A stretch of 64,000 nucleotides of DNA, from positions 186,001 through 250,000 of the forward strand of contig SADC01001324.1 of assembly GCA_004194705.1 (NCBI GenBank). Direction: 5' to 3'. Positions 10,660-21,752 of this stretch are shown here, piece after piece. The translations under genes and the position numbers were made by a program. This DNA is from Ditylenchus dipsaci (taxonomy: Eukaryota; Nematoda; Chromadorea; Rhabditida; Anguinidae). The first letter of the stretch is position 1; every line of letters begins with the position of its first letter. The notes beneath the pieces were generated by a model. That model ran no database searches. It was not told the DNA's origin and saw nothing but the letters and a program-made list of their open reading frames with translations.

Positions 10660-11425
10660 ACCCGAAAAAAAGTATTGGAACTTATTGGGTTGGGGGGGGG
10701 CGGGTTTTTCACTTATTTAAAAATAGTGTTTAAACGACTCCTAAGTAATATTATATGCTTAAAACGATAAGAAAGTCAATTTCTAACATTTTTCCACACA
10801 AAAAATGGTATTTTTGGAAAAAAAATTTGACTTTTTGCCTTGGGGACCAAGGCAAATTTCCTTGTATTAAGGTATTCTACCCCGTTTTGGTCACTGGAGC
10901 TGGGCAAAAGAGTCTCTTTATGCATTTTTAATCAAGAGTCTTGCTCGGAATTATGTCTAAGGTATGTGGGTGTGCGCATCTCTAACCAACCAAGCCCCTG
11001 CGCCCCCTTCGGGGCGCAGGGGGCTTGGTGCTTGGGTTGAGATGCGCACACCCACATACCTTAGACGCAAATCACTCGTAAGTGACTCTGGATGCATAAA
11101 AATGTATGCATACCAGAGTTTCTTTATGCGGTAGGCCCCAGTCAACAAAACTATGTTCAAATTCCATCTTTTTGTGGTATCCAGGTACCCTTTCAGGTTG
11201 GATTGCCTTGGGGAACCAAGGCAAAAAGTCGAATTTCAGTCAAAAAATTTTTTTTCTTAAAATCTATTTTTGTGTGGAAAATGTCAGAAAATAACTTTTT
11301 TATCGTTTTAAGCATATAAAAATTACTTAGGAGTCATTTAAACACTATTTTTATATAAGTGAAAAACCCGCCCCCCCCCCCCCAAACCCAATAAGTGCCA
11401 AGTATTTTTGCTCCAGAAAAAAGCT
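10660..11425. repeat. Foldback centred on the palindromic core
   Basis: Arms of about 340 bp include 'cttattgggttggggggg' against 'ccccccaaacccaataag' and 'cttaaaacgataa' against 'ttatcgttttaag'. They converge on a GC-rich perfect hairpin at about 10990-11030 ('gcgcccccttcggggcgc'). This is the most complete version of the recurrent palindromic core and its surroundings. From 11425 to 12085 I see no gene; a 'gccgccagttgac' unit cluster lies at about 11720-11770. Confidence 0.75.
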
Positions 11426-12084
11426 TTGTCCTTTAAAAATACCCTCACATAGATACTAAGGTGCTACTTTTTAGTACATAAGGTCCTAGACATTACCATC
11501 TCCAATTTAAATACCTGTGTCTTGATACCGCGACCTGGGCAATACTACCTAAATTCTTAACCTTTGCACTTCTGAGGTACAACAACCTAAGTACACAGAT
11601 TAAGAGTCTATGCGGCCACGCTGGCGCTGCTAGTTTGGTCAGAAGATTTGTGTTCGAATGTTGGGGTACTCTAACGGTGGTTCGTGTACCTTTAGATAGT
11701 TGGGTTACTAAATAGTAGTCATGGTAGTCGCCAGTCGGGGGCCGCCGGTTAAGATGGCCGCCAGTTGACCCTCGTTCCAAATTAGAGCATTTGCAGATAG
11801 TAAAGCATTGTATAGTTTATTTTTGACCAAGAATTCAGTGTATATGGGTTTTTGAAATCCGGTTTTCAGTTAACCGGCTGGTCCGCTTAATTTACTGAAG
11901 TTTAAAACTAGGTTTTTCTCGTGTACCGTATTTCTTCTAATACGAACACCCTCTCTAAAACAAACCACCGCCTCAGATTTGAGCACCTATGTTTCGGTCC
12001 AGACCAAACATTTTGCAAAGCTGTTTATTGCATTTTGTTAACTATCACGAGTTCTAGCCAGTGTAACGAATTTCAGGATTTTCT

Positions 12085-12240
12085 AGTATTCGTACTCGTA
12101 CTTCGTACTCGTACTATTATCATGGTACAAAATTCCGTCGTACTCGTAGTACGAGCAAAAAAGTGCTCGTATTCGTACTCGTATTTTGCTCATACTTAGC
12201 ACTTTTTCCGTACTTTCCTCGTACTTAGTCCATATTACAA
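12085..12240. repeat. TACTCG-rich short tandem/inverted repeat
   Basis: Many copies of 'gtactcgta' and 'cgtactcg' occur on the same strand, with some on the opposite strand ('gtagtacgag'). It is low-complexity and non-coding. From 12240 to 13690 I see AT-rich sequence with no recognisable gene. Confidence 0.55.
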
Positions 12241-13694
12241 ATCTAACTCACAACCATTTGACATTTTAACAGTGTAATGAAATTTCAATGTATTTTCTGT
12301 TGAACACATCTTCATTCAATCGTGCAATCTTTTGTCCCACTGTTCAACTTGTGCTCTGAACTATGTGGAGTTAACATTAGTTTTCGAGCTAAGAAGTCAA
12401 GCTGACATTATTCATGCAATGCGGTAAAGAGTGGCAAGGCGCTATCTGTATATGTTATGTTCTTAATGACAGCTTTAAAAGCTGGCGGTGCTATGGCTGG
12501 AAGTGATGAGCAGCGAGCCTAAGAAAATGTTTGAAAACTACGTTCAGCAAATCCGAACTAAAAAAAGACAGTAAAAACAATTCGAGATTTGAATATCATC
12601 ATATTTAAAAATAAATTTCATAAAGAAAATTTATTAAAAACCCAAAAAATTTCCCTAAAAATAAGCTTTTAAGGCTAAAAAATGCGTTTTGGAACACTTG
12701 TTTGTTTCGGAACACTTAATGAAAAGCAGCAATTAGCTGTAAAAATGATTCAGCTACTACCTAGATTTTTCACTAACTTTTTTTGTCGAAAAAAATCACA
12801 AATTGATATTAGTACTGCTTCTCCTGCTGTAATAATAACACCTGCTATACACCCTCACACCCTAAAAGGATGCTTTGAACAGCTTTTTGTCGCTTAATTG
12901 TGGTCTTGCTCTGCCTTCCCCTTTTTTTGATCCCAAAAGTTGTTTTTGTGCTGACAAAATTCTCCTTCCTGTTCCTTTTGCAAAATGTCTTCGCTTTACT
13001 TTACCAATAAAAGTTCGTGGCAAATTTCCTTATTCTTTCAAATAAATACCAATGTGGTTTTTGTTCATTGGAAATAGCAAAATAACATGGTATTTAAAAG
13101 TGGTGATCATTTAAAATATAACTGAATTTTTTAATTTTCTAAAAACCATGAATAAAGCATAAATTTAGAATTTTTCATAAGGGCACATCATAATTTGCCG
13201 TTAAATTAAAATCCAGCACCCAATTTCTGAAATCCGGCACTTAAATTCTTGTGTTTTCCCATCAAAAACTGGAAACACCATTTGCTGTATTTTTTCGTCA
13301 AAAATGTATAGAAAGGTCAAAAAATGTTACAAAAAATCGATAAAATACACCAATTTCCTGATTTTGCACACAAAATTGACGACAAATAAGTTTCGGGTGC
13401 AGTTATAGGTCGAATTCAAAAGATGTTTTTGATGAAAAATATGAAGTTGGCTAATACTTTTGAATAAAAAGTGTCACCTTTCCGTGAGAATGTGCCACTT
13501 TTTTTGTTTTACATAAATTAGCAAAAATTTGCCTTTTTTTAATTTTAACATTATTAGAATGCAATTCTAGTTTTCGAGGTAATATTTGTGAAGTATTATT
13601 TGTGGCAACATCTTTGCAAAATTTAGCACAAAAACGTAAAAGTATGAACCAAATCATTTTTCTGACTTCCTTTATGCTTTAAACTTTTTTGTGC

Positions 13695-13922
13695 TACAGG
13701 GTGGCCCGAAAAAAATCGGAAAATTTTAAAATTCCTTGATCATAAAATTCTTTTATTTTGCAACTTGTTCCCATTGTTTTCATGCACACATTTTCTGTTT
13801 CTTATCGAAAGCTCCCAGATACCTTAACTACTGTCATCGATTTTTCATGGGAAATCGATGGGGCAACGGGCTACCTACGTAATTTTATAAAATTTTGCAA
13901 AAAAATTGCGGGCCACCCTGTA
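13695..13922. mobile_element. Mariner-like MITE (CAGGGTGGCCCG ends)
   Basis: 'TACAGGGTGGCCCGaaaaaa' on the left and 'ttgcgggccaccctgta' on the right form about 15-bp terminal inverted repeats bounded by TA. The CAGGGTG-type end is typical of mariner/Tc1 relatives. The interior is AT-rich and non-coding. From 13923 to 15345 no gene is recognised. Confidence 0.7.
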
Positions 13923-15345
13923 CATTTTGCACAGATGTTGCTACAAATGATACCTGCTTATAGTATCTGAATTATGTTTATTCCATGTTGATCAGGTGTA
14001 GAAATGGCTCCAAATATTTATTCGTCCAATTATTCTTCTATAAATCCATATTCAACTATCAACTGTAATTCGAGCAGCAATTTATTTCTGAGGGATAGAA
14101 ATGGCTTGAACAACAAACAACCAGCTCCAGTCTGGAGGATAAATTCCATCTTACCACAATAATCAACAATAATAACTATTGTTATAATGGTGTTTCCAAG
14201 CAGTCTCAACAATTCAGTGCACAACCAGCGAGTAGTCAACAACCTGTCAAAGAAATGGATAAGGAGCTGGCCATTTAAGGGAGAGTCCGATTGAGGTGTG
14301 GTTAAAAATCAAACATACTGAATGGCCAGAAAAAAGTTCTGGGCTATGAAATCGAACGTTTGGGCGATTTTTAAAGCTGGAGAAACAAGTATGAGCCCGT
14401 TTTAACATGTGCAGGCCTACTCTGCTCCTAAGGCTTCGCCTAAGTAAGAAAAAAAGCTGAAAAATAGATTTTAAATCAAAAATAATTAAAGGAGCGAATC
14501 CAAAAATGTCACAAAAACACACCTCGGAAAAAAGAGGATTTTAGCGGTATTATATATCCCGGATTCCCTCTATTAGAAGCCTAGAGATTTCTAATCATTG
14601 TATGCCCTTCAGTTAAGAGAAAAGTAAGGCTGGCTTATAGTAAGAGAGGTTCCTATCTTGCAAAGTTGCACATCAAAGATACTACGAAAATTAGTTTTAA
14701 GTTTTAAAATAAGTTTTAAATCAATCTTCTGCTGCCCTTTAATCCTTTACAAAACATTGCATCTTTATTCCTCAATGAGTACCGACTTTTAAGCTTGGTG
14801 TCCCCTGTTTTTTTTCTAAATTTTTGCACAAAATAATAGACCACTTGCGGACCATTTTGAATTTCTGAATAAAGATATCCGGCGCTAGTATAAAAACCCA
14901 TTTTTTTATCTTTCCTTATAAAAGTTGCTGTAACTACCATTATTTTCAATTTTATTCTTAGGGTAGGCCAGAGTATGTTATCCTAGACTAAAAAAAGTCT
15001 TCCGCAGTTTTTTCCGGGGTCTAAGACATATATTTAGGTAGTTTTCACTAGTAAACGTAAAAAAGGGTGAAATTATTCTAGTATGCGAGGGACAGATATC
15101 CTAAATAAAATAAAAATTGTGTGCAAAAATTTAGCGAAAAACAAGGGGGGAGGTAGCAAGCTCAAAAATCGGTACCCATTCAGAACGAGTAGCGCCAGAC
15201 TTTTTCTTTGAAAAAGCTTTCCGAGATTTTTTCGGCATGGGCTTATATTAGAGCAGTGGCTTAAATTGTTTGAATGCTCTAGAAAAGGTGGATATAATAT
15301 CAGAGGGACTTCTAAACATGGAGATAACATGAAGTCAGTTTTTAG

Positions 15346-15612
15346 ACATTGATTAGTACCAGCAAATATACCTTGACCATTGACATGCACATATTCAAAG
15401 CAGAGGATATTCAGGTCAAAGATTTACAGATACAATTTCCTTTTTAACACTTTTGGTTTCAGGTCCTTATGCAAAAGGGCCAACTAACCATCCAAGCCGA
15501 ACAGGAAGTCAAACTCAACGAAAAAACATCTGTGGTCAGGAGGTTCGTGCGTCGATTGACCCTGCCTGAGGATGTTAATGTGGAGGTGTTCACAACAGAA
15601 ATGAACTCGTAA
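15346..15612 (+). CDS. Small heat-shock protein (alpha-crystallin domain), partial
   Basis: Two exons, 15346-15414 and 15463-15609, join in frame across a 48-nt GT-AG intron. Together they read KYTLTIDMHIFKAEDIQ, then VLMQKGQLTIQAEQEVK, then RRFVRRLTLPEDVNVEVF. These are the FKPEDI, G-x-L-x-I-x-A and R-x-L-P-E-D-V signatures of the alpha-crystallin domain of Hsp20-class ATP-independent chaperones, from about beta-2 to beta-7. After EMNS the frame meets TAA (15610-15612), but the same bases form a good donor (g|gtaagc from 15609), so the frame either ends or splices on. I found no downstream exon for beta-8/beta-9 (the 'DGVLTIEAP' region) or the C-terminal IXI tail, and no convincing N-terminal exon. 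A mariner-like MITE lies 40 bp downstream. It is either a gene with longer introns or a truncated copy. Confidence 0.7.
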
Positions 15613-15652
15613 GCATTTTTTAATATTGGTTATGTGAAAAAAAATTTTGAAG

Positions 15653-15868
15653 TATTAGGTCGTCCGAGAAGTCCGTGCGGTTTTTTTAAAAAGAACCTTT
15701 TGTGGAATTGTGTTTTTCTATACATTTTAATTAATTTTTCTTAGTTGACTACTCATTTTTAGATAAGATTATCATCTATAAAATCAGTGGTTAACTTTTA
15801 AATATAGTTATTTAATCTGTAAAAAAACACAATGCCACAAAAGCTTGGACTTTCCGGACGACCTAATA
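15653..15868. mobile_element. Mariner-like MITE downstream of the sHSP exon
   Basis: Terminal inverted repeats 'tattaggtcgtccgagaagtcc' and 'ggactttccggacgacctaata' are bounded by TA. The 'TTAGGTCGTCC' end resembles mariner ends. The interior has the matching pair 'cttttgtggaattgtgttttt'/'aacacaatgccacaaaag'. If the sHSP gene continues downstream, this MITE sits in its intron. From 15870 to 17080 I see no gene. Confidence 0.75.
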
Positions 15869-17079
15869 GTTCATAAAAAGAACGACTCTATATGCATTCG
15901 ACCACCTCTCCAGCCTGAGAAAAAATTCAGCTCGGGGAAACAAGGCGAAAAAATTTCAAATTGTTATTCCAAAGTTTTTGCCTGAAAATAATCGTTTGTG
16001 TAAGGAATACGTTTTTCAGAATATCAAAAAAAAAATTCCAAAAAAGGGGGACAAGTTGATTTTAGTAAAGATATCAAAATAAATGACCAGCATTTAAAAA
16101 AACCTATCATACATAGTTGTATCTTAAAATCTGATGAATAATTTTTTTAGAAAAGGAATGTTGATAATCACAGCGCTTAAAATAAGAAGATGACAAAACC
16201 TTAAAAATAACAAGCTCAAAGTATAAGTGAATGCTTTTAATAAATGTCTTTATGCCATGTCTCTCTGTATATACAAAAAGCACAGTTAACAAAACAATGG
16301 AATACATATATCGTATATTTTCTCATACACAGCCTTTCCAATAATGACAATAAATGTTCTAAGGTTATTTCTTATTTACCGTTATTTGTTGTATAAATCT
16401 GAAAAATCTTCGCTACTAGCTGAAATGTCTAGCTTTTGCCTCTCGGAAAGTCACCCTTTACACTAAAATATCTTCCTCGAATCCGAATCTGTTGAGATCT
16501 TATTGAAGTAATTGTTATGGGTTGAGATATTGCCAAAAATTTCGCACCGCTTACCTACTTTAATGGATATTTCGGAAGAGGTGACTTTTTGAAACGCAAA
16601 AGCGGAAACATTTCAGTCTTTAGAGACGAAATTTGTAAAATCGGAGACATTTCAGCGAAAACTGGAATTTCAGCGAAAACTTTATTTTTATTTATTCTGT
16701 CTTTTAGGTTAATTTTTTTTTAGTTATTTTTGTTTCACAGCTTTCACCCTGACTCGGGTTAAACACCAACTCGTCTTGAGTCAAAATAAGACCTGTCAAT
16801 GACAAATTTGTTTTCAACGGGGTTCATCTAGACTAAGGATAAATAGGTGTTCATCCTGCGTCAGAAATAATAAAACTTATTTGAGTTTATTTGAAAAAGT
16901 TTGTTTTTTATTTATTTATTATTAGGCGTCAATTTTCAAAACATTTTCTGATGAAAAATTGCATCCCCGATATTGGTTTTACTAACCCAACTTTTAATTC
17001 GGCACAAGTTTTGTTTACATCGCAACACCGGATTGTCAATAAAAGATACATGTTAGGTATTTTTTGTCACTTTCGAGAA

Positions 17080-17450
17080 TAGGGATTAAAGGGGGAAGCC
17101 ATTTAAAAAAGTTAAAAAAAGAAAGAAAAAGTGGCTTCCATGGCGCAATGCGTAAGCGTTTGTGTTTTTTGGCCCAAAATGGTGTTTTTTTTGGTGTTGC
17201 AGGTTCAATCCCACGTAGTGGCACACTATTTTTTGGCTTGTGTAACCATTTCTAGGGGTAATTTGGGTCGCTGATTCCGAATCTGGCATCGAAAAAGTCT
17301 AATTACCTATGAACTGGCCAAACAAGCTAGTGTGTGCCACTACGTGGGATTGAACCTGCAACACCAAAAAACACCATTTTGGGCCAAAAACACAAACGCT
17401 TACGCACTACGCCATGGAAGCCACTTTTTCAAACTTTAATGGCTTCCCCT
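17080..17450. repeat. Inverted pair of pol-III-box (tRNA-like) sequences
   Basis: The left copy, 17131-17225, has an A-box-like TGGCGCAATGCG (17141-17152) and a B-box-like GGTTCAATCCC (17202-17212). The right copy, 17336-17426, is its near-exact reverse complement. The outer arms 'gggggaagccatttaaa' and 'tttaatggcttcccc' complete the palindrome. The box spacing resembles a tRNA or tRNA-derived SINE head. However, the acceptor stem does not pair and no clean anticodon arm forms, so I do not call a tRNA gene. Confidence 0.5.
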
Positions 17451-17563
17451 CTTTAACAGAGTGAACACCTTTGGAGCATCAGCATCGATTATTTATACAT
17501 GATAAGTCATTTAAATATTTAAAGAATAATATGGCTGGATTAGGTGGGAATGAATATCGGAGA

Positions 17564-20500
17564 TTAGACTTGATCTCCATGCTGCTGGGCATATTGCTTG
17601 ATCACCTTTTCCTCGCGCAGTTTGACCACTTGCATAAAGTTGTTGACCTAAATTTTGTGTTATGACATGATTTTTGATTACAGTCAAAAATAGCTGGGTC
17701 AGAATTCAAGGGACGGCTCCAATTATTGAATGTAGCTCTTTTATATACCTTTTACAAAAATGGCCTAAAAAGAAAACGACACTCTAGGACCGCCCACCCA
17801 ATTAAGACTCCAGAGTGTCCACCCCCTTCCCCAAATCACTAGCCACAAGCTAAGTGACAACAATAGCGACAACCGGAAGTGGGAGACTTGGCAGCACCGC
17901 TTCTACAGGTAGGCTTCTAGCAAGTCAAATACTCACAAGTATAGCAATTGGAAGAGCCAAGACCAAGACACCACATACAATAGCACCACCTCCCACAACT
18001 TTGCCTGCTGCTGTTTGCGGCACCCATTTGGTTTGGGAAACTAAAAAATAAATTTTCCGAATACTGGTTACTCAACATGAAAAGTTGTCATTAACAACTC
18101 ACCAAACACCACCAAAACGCCTAAATTTTTTAAACAAAACATGAGAAATAGTTTGATTATCATACAAAGTTACCGCAGGGATCGATGTAAAAGTTGTGTT
18201 TGGTTCGTCTCTTTCCAGAAAGTAGCTAAACAATAATTTTTCATGCGATTAGTATGCAATTTAACGGAATTATTACACTAATGTGGAAAAGAAAATGATC
18301 ACAGTCAACAAAACAATCGCAACCATTTGCATCTGCTTTTTACTTTTTCTCAGAGTGAGTGCGAAATTGGCCAGACCTGAAAATTTTCAGCGTGTTATGA
18401 TATAATAAAGCTATGGTGTAAAGAAGGTCTTACCCGGGCTAAATCTCCCCAATTTGGCTATCCTGACCACCCTGAGTACACGAAGCAGTCGGACAGTAAG
18501 AAAGGCCCAGCGAACTAAAAAGAAAATATGTAATTAGGCTTGGCGAGTCGAGTACCGGAAATCGAGTAATTTCGAGTCATATTCGAAAATCTCGCGTGCT
18601 CGCCAAGCCTATACGTAATACTAAATTCTAGAAAAGAGGTTATATACCGTCCTCATACAGTTAACTATCTAGTTATGGTGCTAACCTAATTATCGGGTTC
18701 TTTCTAATTACCGGGATTACAGAAGGGTTAAAAATTATTGAGCCAGCTCACAAAATAGAGAATTTAAGACGCTGCTGGTTTATCCACCCACTTCCCAAAA
18801 GCTACTTGCTTATAACCTCCCCAGGCTGGAGCTACTCGGTTTTGAAATTCGCGAGACTTTCGAGCAGTTGCATAATACCTAATTTTTTGAAAGCACGAGC
18901 CCTTTTTTGCAAGTTTATATTCAATTTTTAGCTCAGCTCACAGGCTACGATTTGAACAATATTTGTCTGAGATCAGTCTTCAATAATTAGGCCAAAAACA
19001 CAATGCCGAGAACATAATTTTGGATGAGGGTGGTCTATTATTAAAGATTCTTTGGGAGTTGAGAGATTATAAACCAGTCTAATTATTGAGCCGACATTTT
19101 GTATTAGAAGTCATCTACAAGGTGTTTCAAAAAAAAAGACCACCTACACTTCAAAAGTGCAACTAGACCATTTTCATATTACAATTTTTTAACTTTTATC
19201 ACTTTGCAGCCTTCGAATTCTGTATCACATGGTATAAAATACTTGTTGGTGAAAAAATTATGGATAAACTAAAAAATAAAACTTAAAGTCTCAATTTCAA
19301 ATCCCGGAATTTTCAGTTTTGTTAAAGTATTTCATGGTCCGAAAATCCTTGAATTGTCTTAAAGCTGTAAGTTTTATGATGTAGCGCATATCAAGAGCTA
19401 CAAAATCCATTTTACAGAGATAAAAATTTAGATCTGCGTGTTGAGATATGGCCTTTTGAAAAGAAAATTAAATAAAAAAACCCAAGTTTTCGAAATGCCT
19501 ATCGACTTCCAAAATGACCCTAAAATGTGTTAGGAGCCAAATGGTGACTTTAAAAGAAATTGGAAACGTTTAAAAAAAAACGTTTGGTCACAAAAATTCA
19601 GAAAAAGTGTAAACTCTATGGTGTAGCGCATATCGAGAGCTACAAAAGTTGACAAAATTAAAAAAAATGTAATATAAAAATGGATTAGCGGCCCTTTGAA
19701 GTGTAGGGGTTTTTTGGACACCCCGCACTAAATTCACCAACCTTTGCGAACATTGTCTCCTCTAATTCCTATCTAAGAAATCGAAAATGGTATAAATCCT
19801 TGTATAAATAATTAAGTAAACAATCGACTTACAACACAAGAATAAGCTCAAATACAAAAGGGGCGATGGCCAATAGATCGATGACTGAAAATTGGGTTCG
19901 TAAATTTTTCGAAGTAAAAGAATTTATATTTGGGACTAACTATTTAAAAATTCCTTCACAAAAGTTAATTTCCTCGGCGCTACCCAAAACCTAAGCATAT
20001 ACTCTAAAGTGAAATAGATAACACATATGTTTTCCACATAGTTGAACACTGAAAATTTTCAAAAAAATGTTATTTTTTGAGCTAAAATCTGAAAAAATAC
20101 CAGGATGTTCCACCATTTCCGGTCTAGGCTCATCCACGTACTTTTTGACTATGGTTGTGTCCACAACATGGCCTTGCACTGAATGCAACTTCAATGATTT
20201 TTTACATTTATATCAGTTTTTTACCTTTAGGATATGTTGGATAGGTAACTGGAGGGCTGAAAAGCATTGTCGATAATAATAGGATATGGCATTATCTCAC
20301 TTCAGCCACTTTTCAGAACGAACAGCGTGAGTCGTAAAAATAGCACCATTTTCGGCAAAAATTCTCAAGAGCTGCCACGGATTATCAATGATTATATTGC
20401 TATAGAAAAAACGATGCGTCCAAAAAAGTTTGTTTTTTCAAAGAAAAAATTGATATTTAATTTTCAGCCAGAGTAGGGTATCCAAGAATAAGATTATTAT

Positions 20501-21752
20501 TGAGTTGGGTCCCAACTTATAAAAACACTGCATAAGCAAATTTATACGGTTTTTTTAAAAGCCACCTTTTTGAGCCTATTCTGACAGGTGATGGCTTGTC
20601 TTGTGACTAACACGGCATTTTAAAATGGACAGTACCGTATATTTTCTATCAATCCCCACCCTGTAATAATCCACCACCCTAGCGACCTCATATCTCAGTT
20701 TAGAGCAAACATTTCACAAATCTATTTTTTGCGTTTTCTTGATGATCACGAGCTCTCTGATTCCACTTTTGAGATCTTGCTCGATTGCCCAAAATCTCAA
20801 AATCGACCTCAAATTTTTCGATTTTTCAGGGGTTGAAAAATAATCCCTCATGGAGGATTAATAGAAAATATACGGTATGTAAGTTTACTACAAATTTAAT
20901 GGCGAAGTGGGTAAAGCGTTGGGTTTTGTTGGCAGGGCGATTTTTCCGAGCCAACTTTTTGTTTTGATCAAAGAGATGAATTTTTAGCACTTTTTCAGAA
21001 GTGAAAACACCAGCAGGTAGCCCCAAGATTCTAGTTTCTAATGAGGTGTCATTTGCTAAAACATGTTCGAAAAACGTGGCACAAAAAAAACGTTTATTTA
21101 CAAATCAAAAAATAACGTTTATTTCCTGATTCGTTTCATACTTTTACTTTTTGTGCCACATTTTGCGAACATGTTTCAGCAAATGACACCTCATTAGAAA
21201 CTAGAGTCTTGAGGCTACCTGATGGTGTTATCACTTCGGAAAAGGTGCTAAACGTTTATCTCTTTGATCAAAGAAAAAGTTGGCGCGGAGAAATCGGCCT
21301 GCCGTTTTGTTGCGTAAACACTAGAAAAAGGCTATTTTCCTCGAGGTCGCAAGATATTTGCTTACGTAAGTTTTTGCATTAAGAGTTTTAACAGGGCTTT
21401 TTGCCGAAAAAACGTTTATAGATTATAGAAACTCTCACAGATATGAATGGCCACTTCTGGTGGTTTCAGGCACTTGGAATTCTGATAAGAACTATTTTAG
21501 AACAAAATTGGCTTTGAGCAAAATTTTCATTAATATACCTGGATAGAGCCGAGTATAAGAGCGGTTATAGACAAGACGACAAAAGACGTAGAAGTAATTT
21601 CAAAAAGTTTCCACCACTTGGAATGGGAATGCCCTCCAATATTAGCCATAACCTTCTGCGCACCTACAAAGACATTAGTTGCAGTAGGATGTGTGCTAAC
21701 AAATTAAACAATAAACCTTTGCACATCGCAGACCGATGAAGTGGTCTTTCTC
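17564..21752 (-). CDS. Kv2-like voltage-gated K+ channel, transmembrane half (S1-S6)
   Basis: Exons (minus): 21752-21717 (weak), 21663-21539, 20178-20101 (start uncertain), 20048-19941, 19884-19833, 19761-19742, 18514-18434, 18376-18277, 18225-18174, 18120-18103, 18040-17937, 17647-17564. S1 is WWKLFEITSTSFVVLSITAL. S2 is FNYVENICVIYFTLEYMLRF. S3 is IIDLLAIAPFVFELILVL. S4 is the voltage sensor RLLRVLRVVRIAKLGR. S5 contains VAIVLLTVIIFFSTLVYFLE, followed by RDEPNTTFTSIPAAFWW. S6 is GKVVGGGAIVCGVLVLALP, then IAILVNNF and a 27-residue tail to TAA. Most junctions keep phase, and the best family match is Kv2/Shab and its silent relatives. Oddities: no TVGYGD selectivity filter between AFWWCL and VPQTAAGK; the 18-nt pore exon joins the S6 exon one base out of phase; the S1-S2 junction fits only with a poor acceptor. 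No T1 domain is attached (see 27069-28145). Confidence 0.8.
18534..18612. repeat. Short hairpin MITE in the channel intron
   Basis: 'taggcttggcgag' and 'ctcgccaagccta' flank about 50 bases with internal 'tcgag'/'ctcga' pairs. It lies in the intron just upstream (on the minus strand) of the S4 exon. Confidence 0.6.
19117..19725. mobile_element. About 0.6-kb MITE in the channel intron
   Basis: The ends 'aggtgtttcaaaaaaaaaga' and 'ttttttggacaccc' carry inner inverted repeats 'cctacacttcaaa' and 'tttgaagtgtagg'. The arms also repeat 'gtagcgcatatcaagagctac' and 'gtagcgcatatcgagagctac', each itself nearly palindromic. It is non-coding. Confidence 0.6.
20633..20877. mobile_element. MITE of the TACCGTAT family in the channel intron
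   Basis: 'TACCGTATATTTTCTATcaa' is answered by 'attaatagaaaatatacggta', and 'ccaccctgtaataat' partly by the right arm. TA borders. It lies between the S1 and S1-S2-linker exons of the channel gene. Confidence 0.65.
20895..21312. repeat. Long foldback in the channel intron
   Basis: Arms of about 190 bp share 'tctagtttctaatgaggtgt', 'catttgctaaaacatgttcg' and 'ttgatcaaagagat', and meet at about 21105 in 'aaacgtttatttac'/'aataacgtttattt'. Relatives with 'tttgtgccac...tttgc' motifs are at 13500-13650 and 44105-44250. It is non-coding. Confidence 0.75.

Noticed and set aside
11493..11780. 95-residue minus-strand frame with RRPPTGDYHDYY
   Set aside because: The N-terminal part is the ggcggccagttg repeat and the rest has no recognisable similarity.
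17131..17225. tRNA gene
   Set aside because: Has A- and B-box-like motifs, but the acceptor ends do not pair and no anticodon arm can be drawn; kept only as a pol-III-box repeat.
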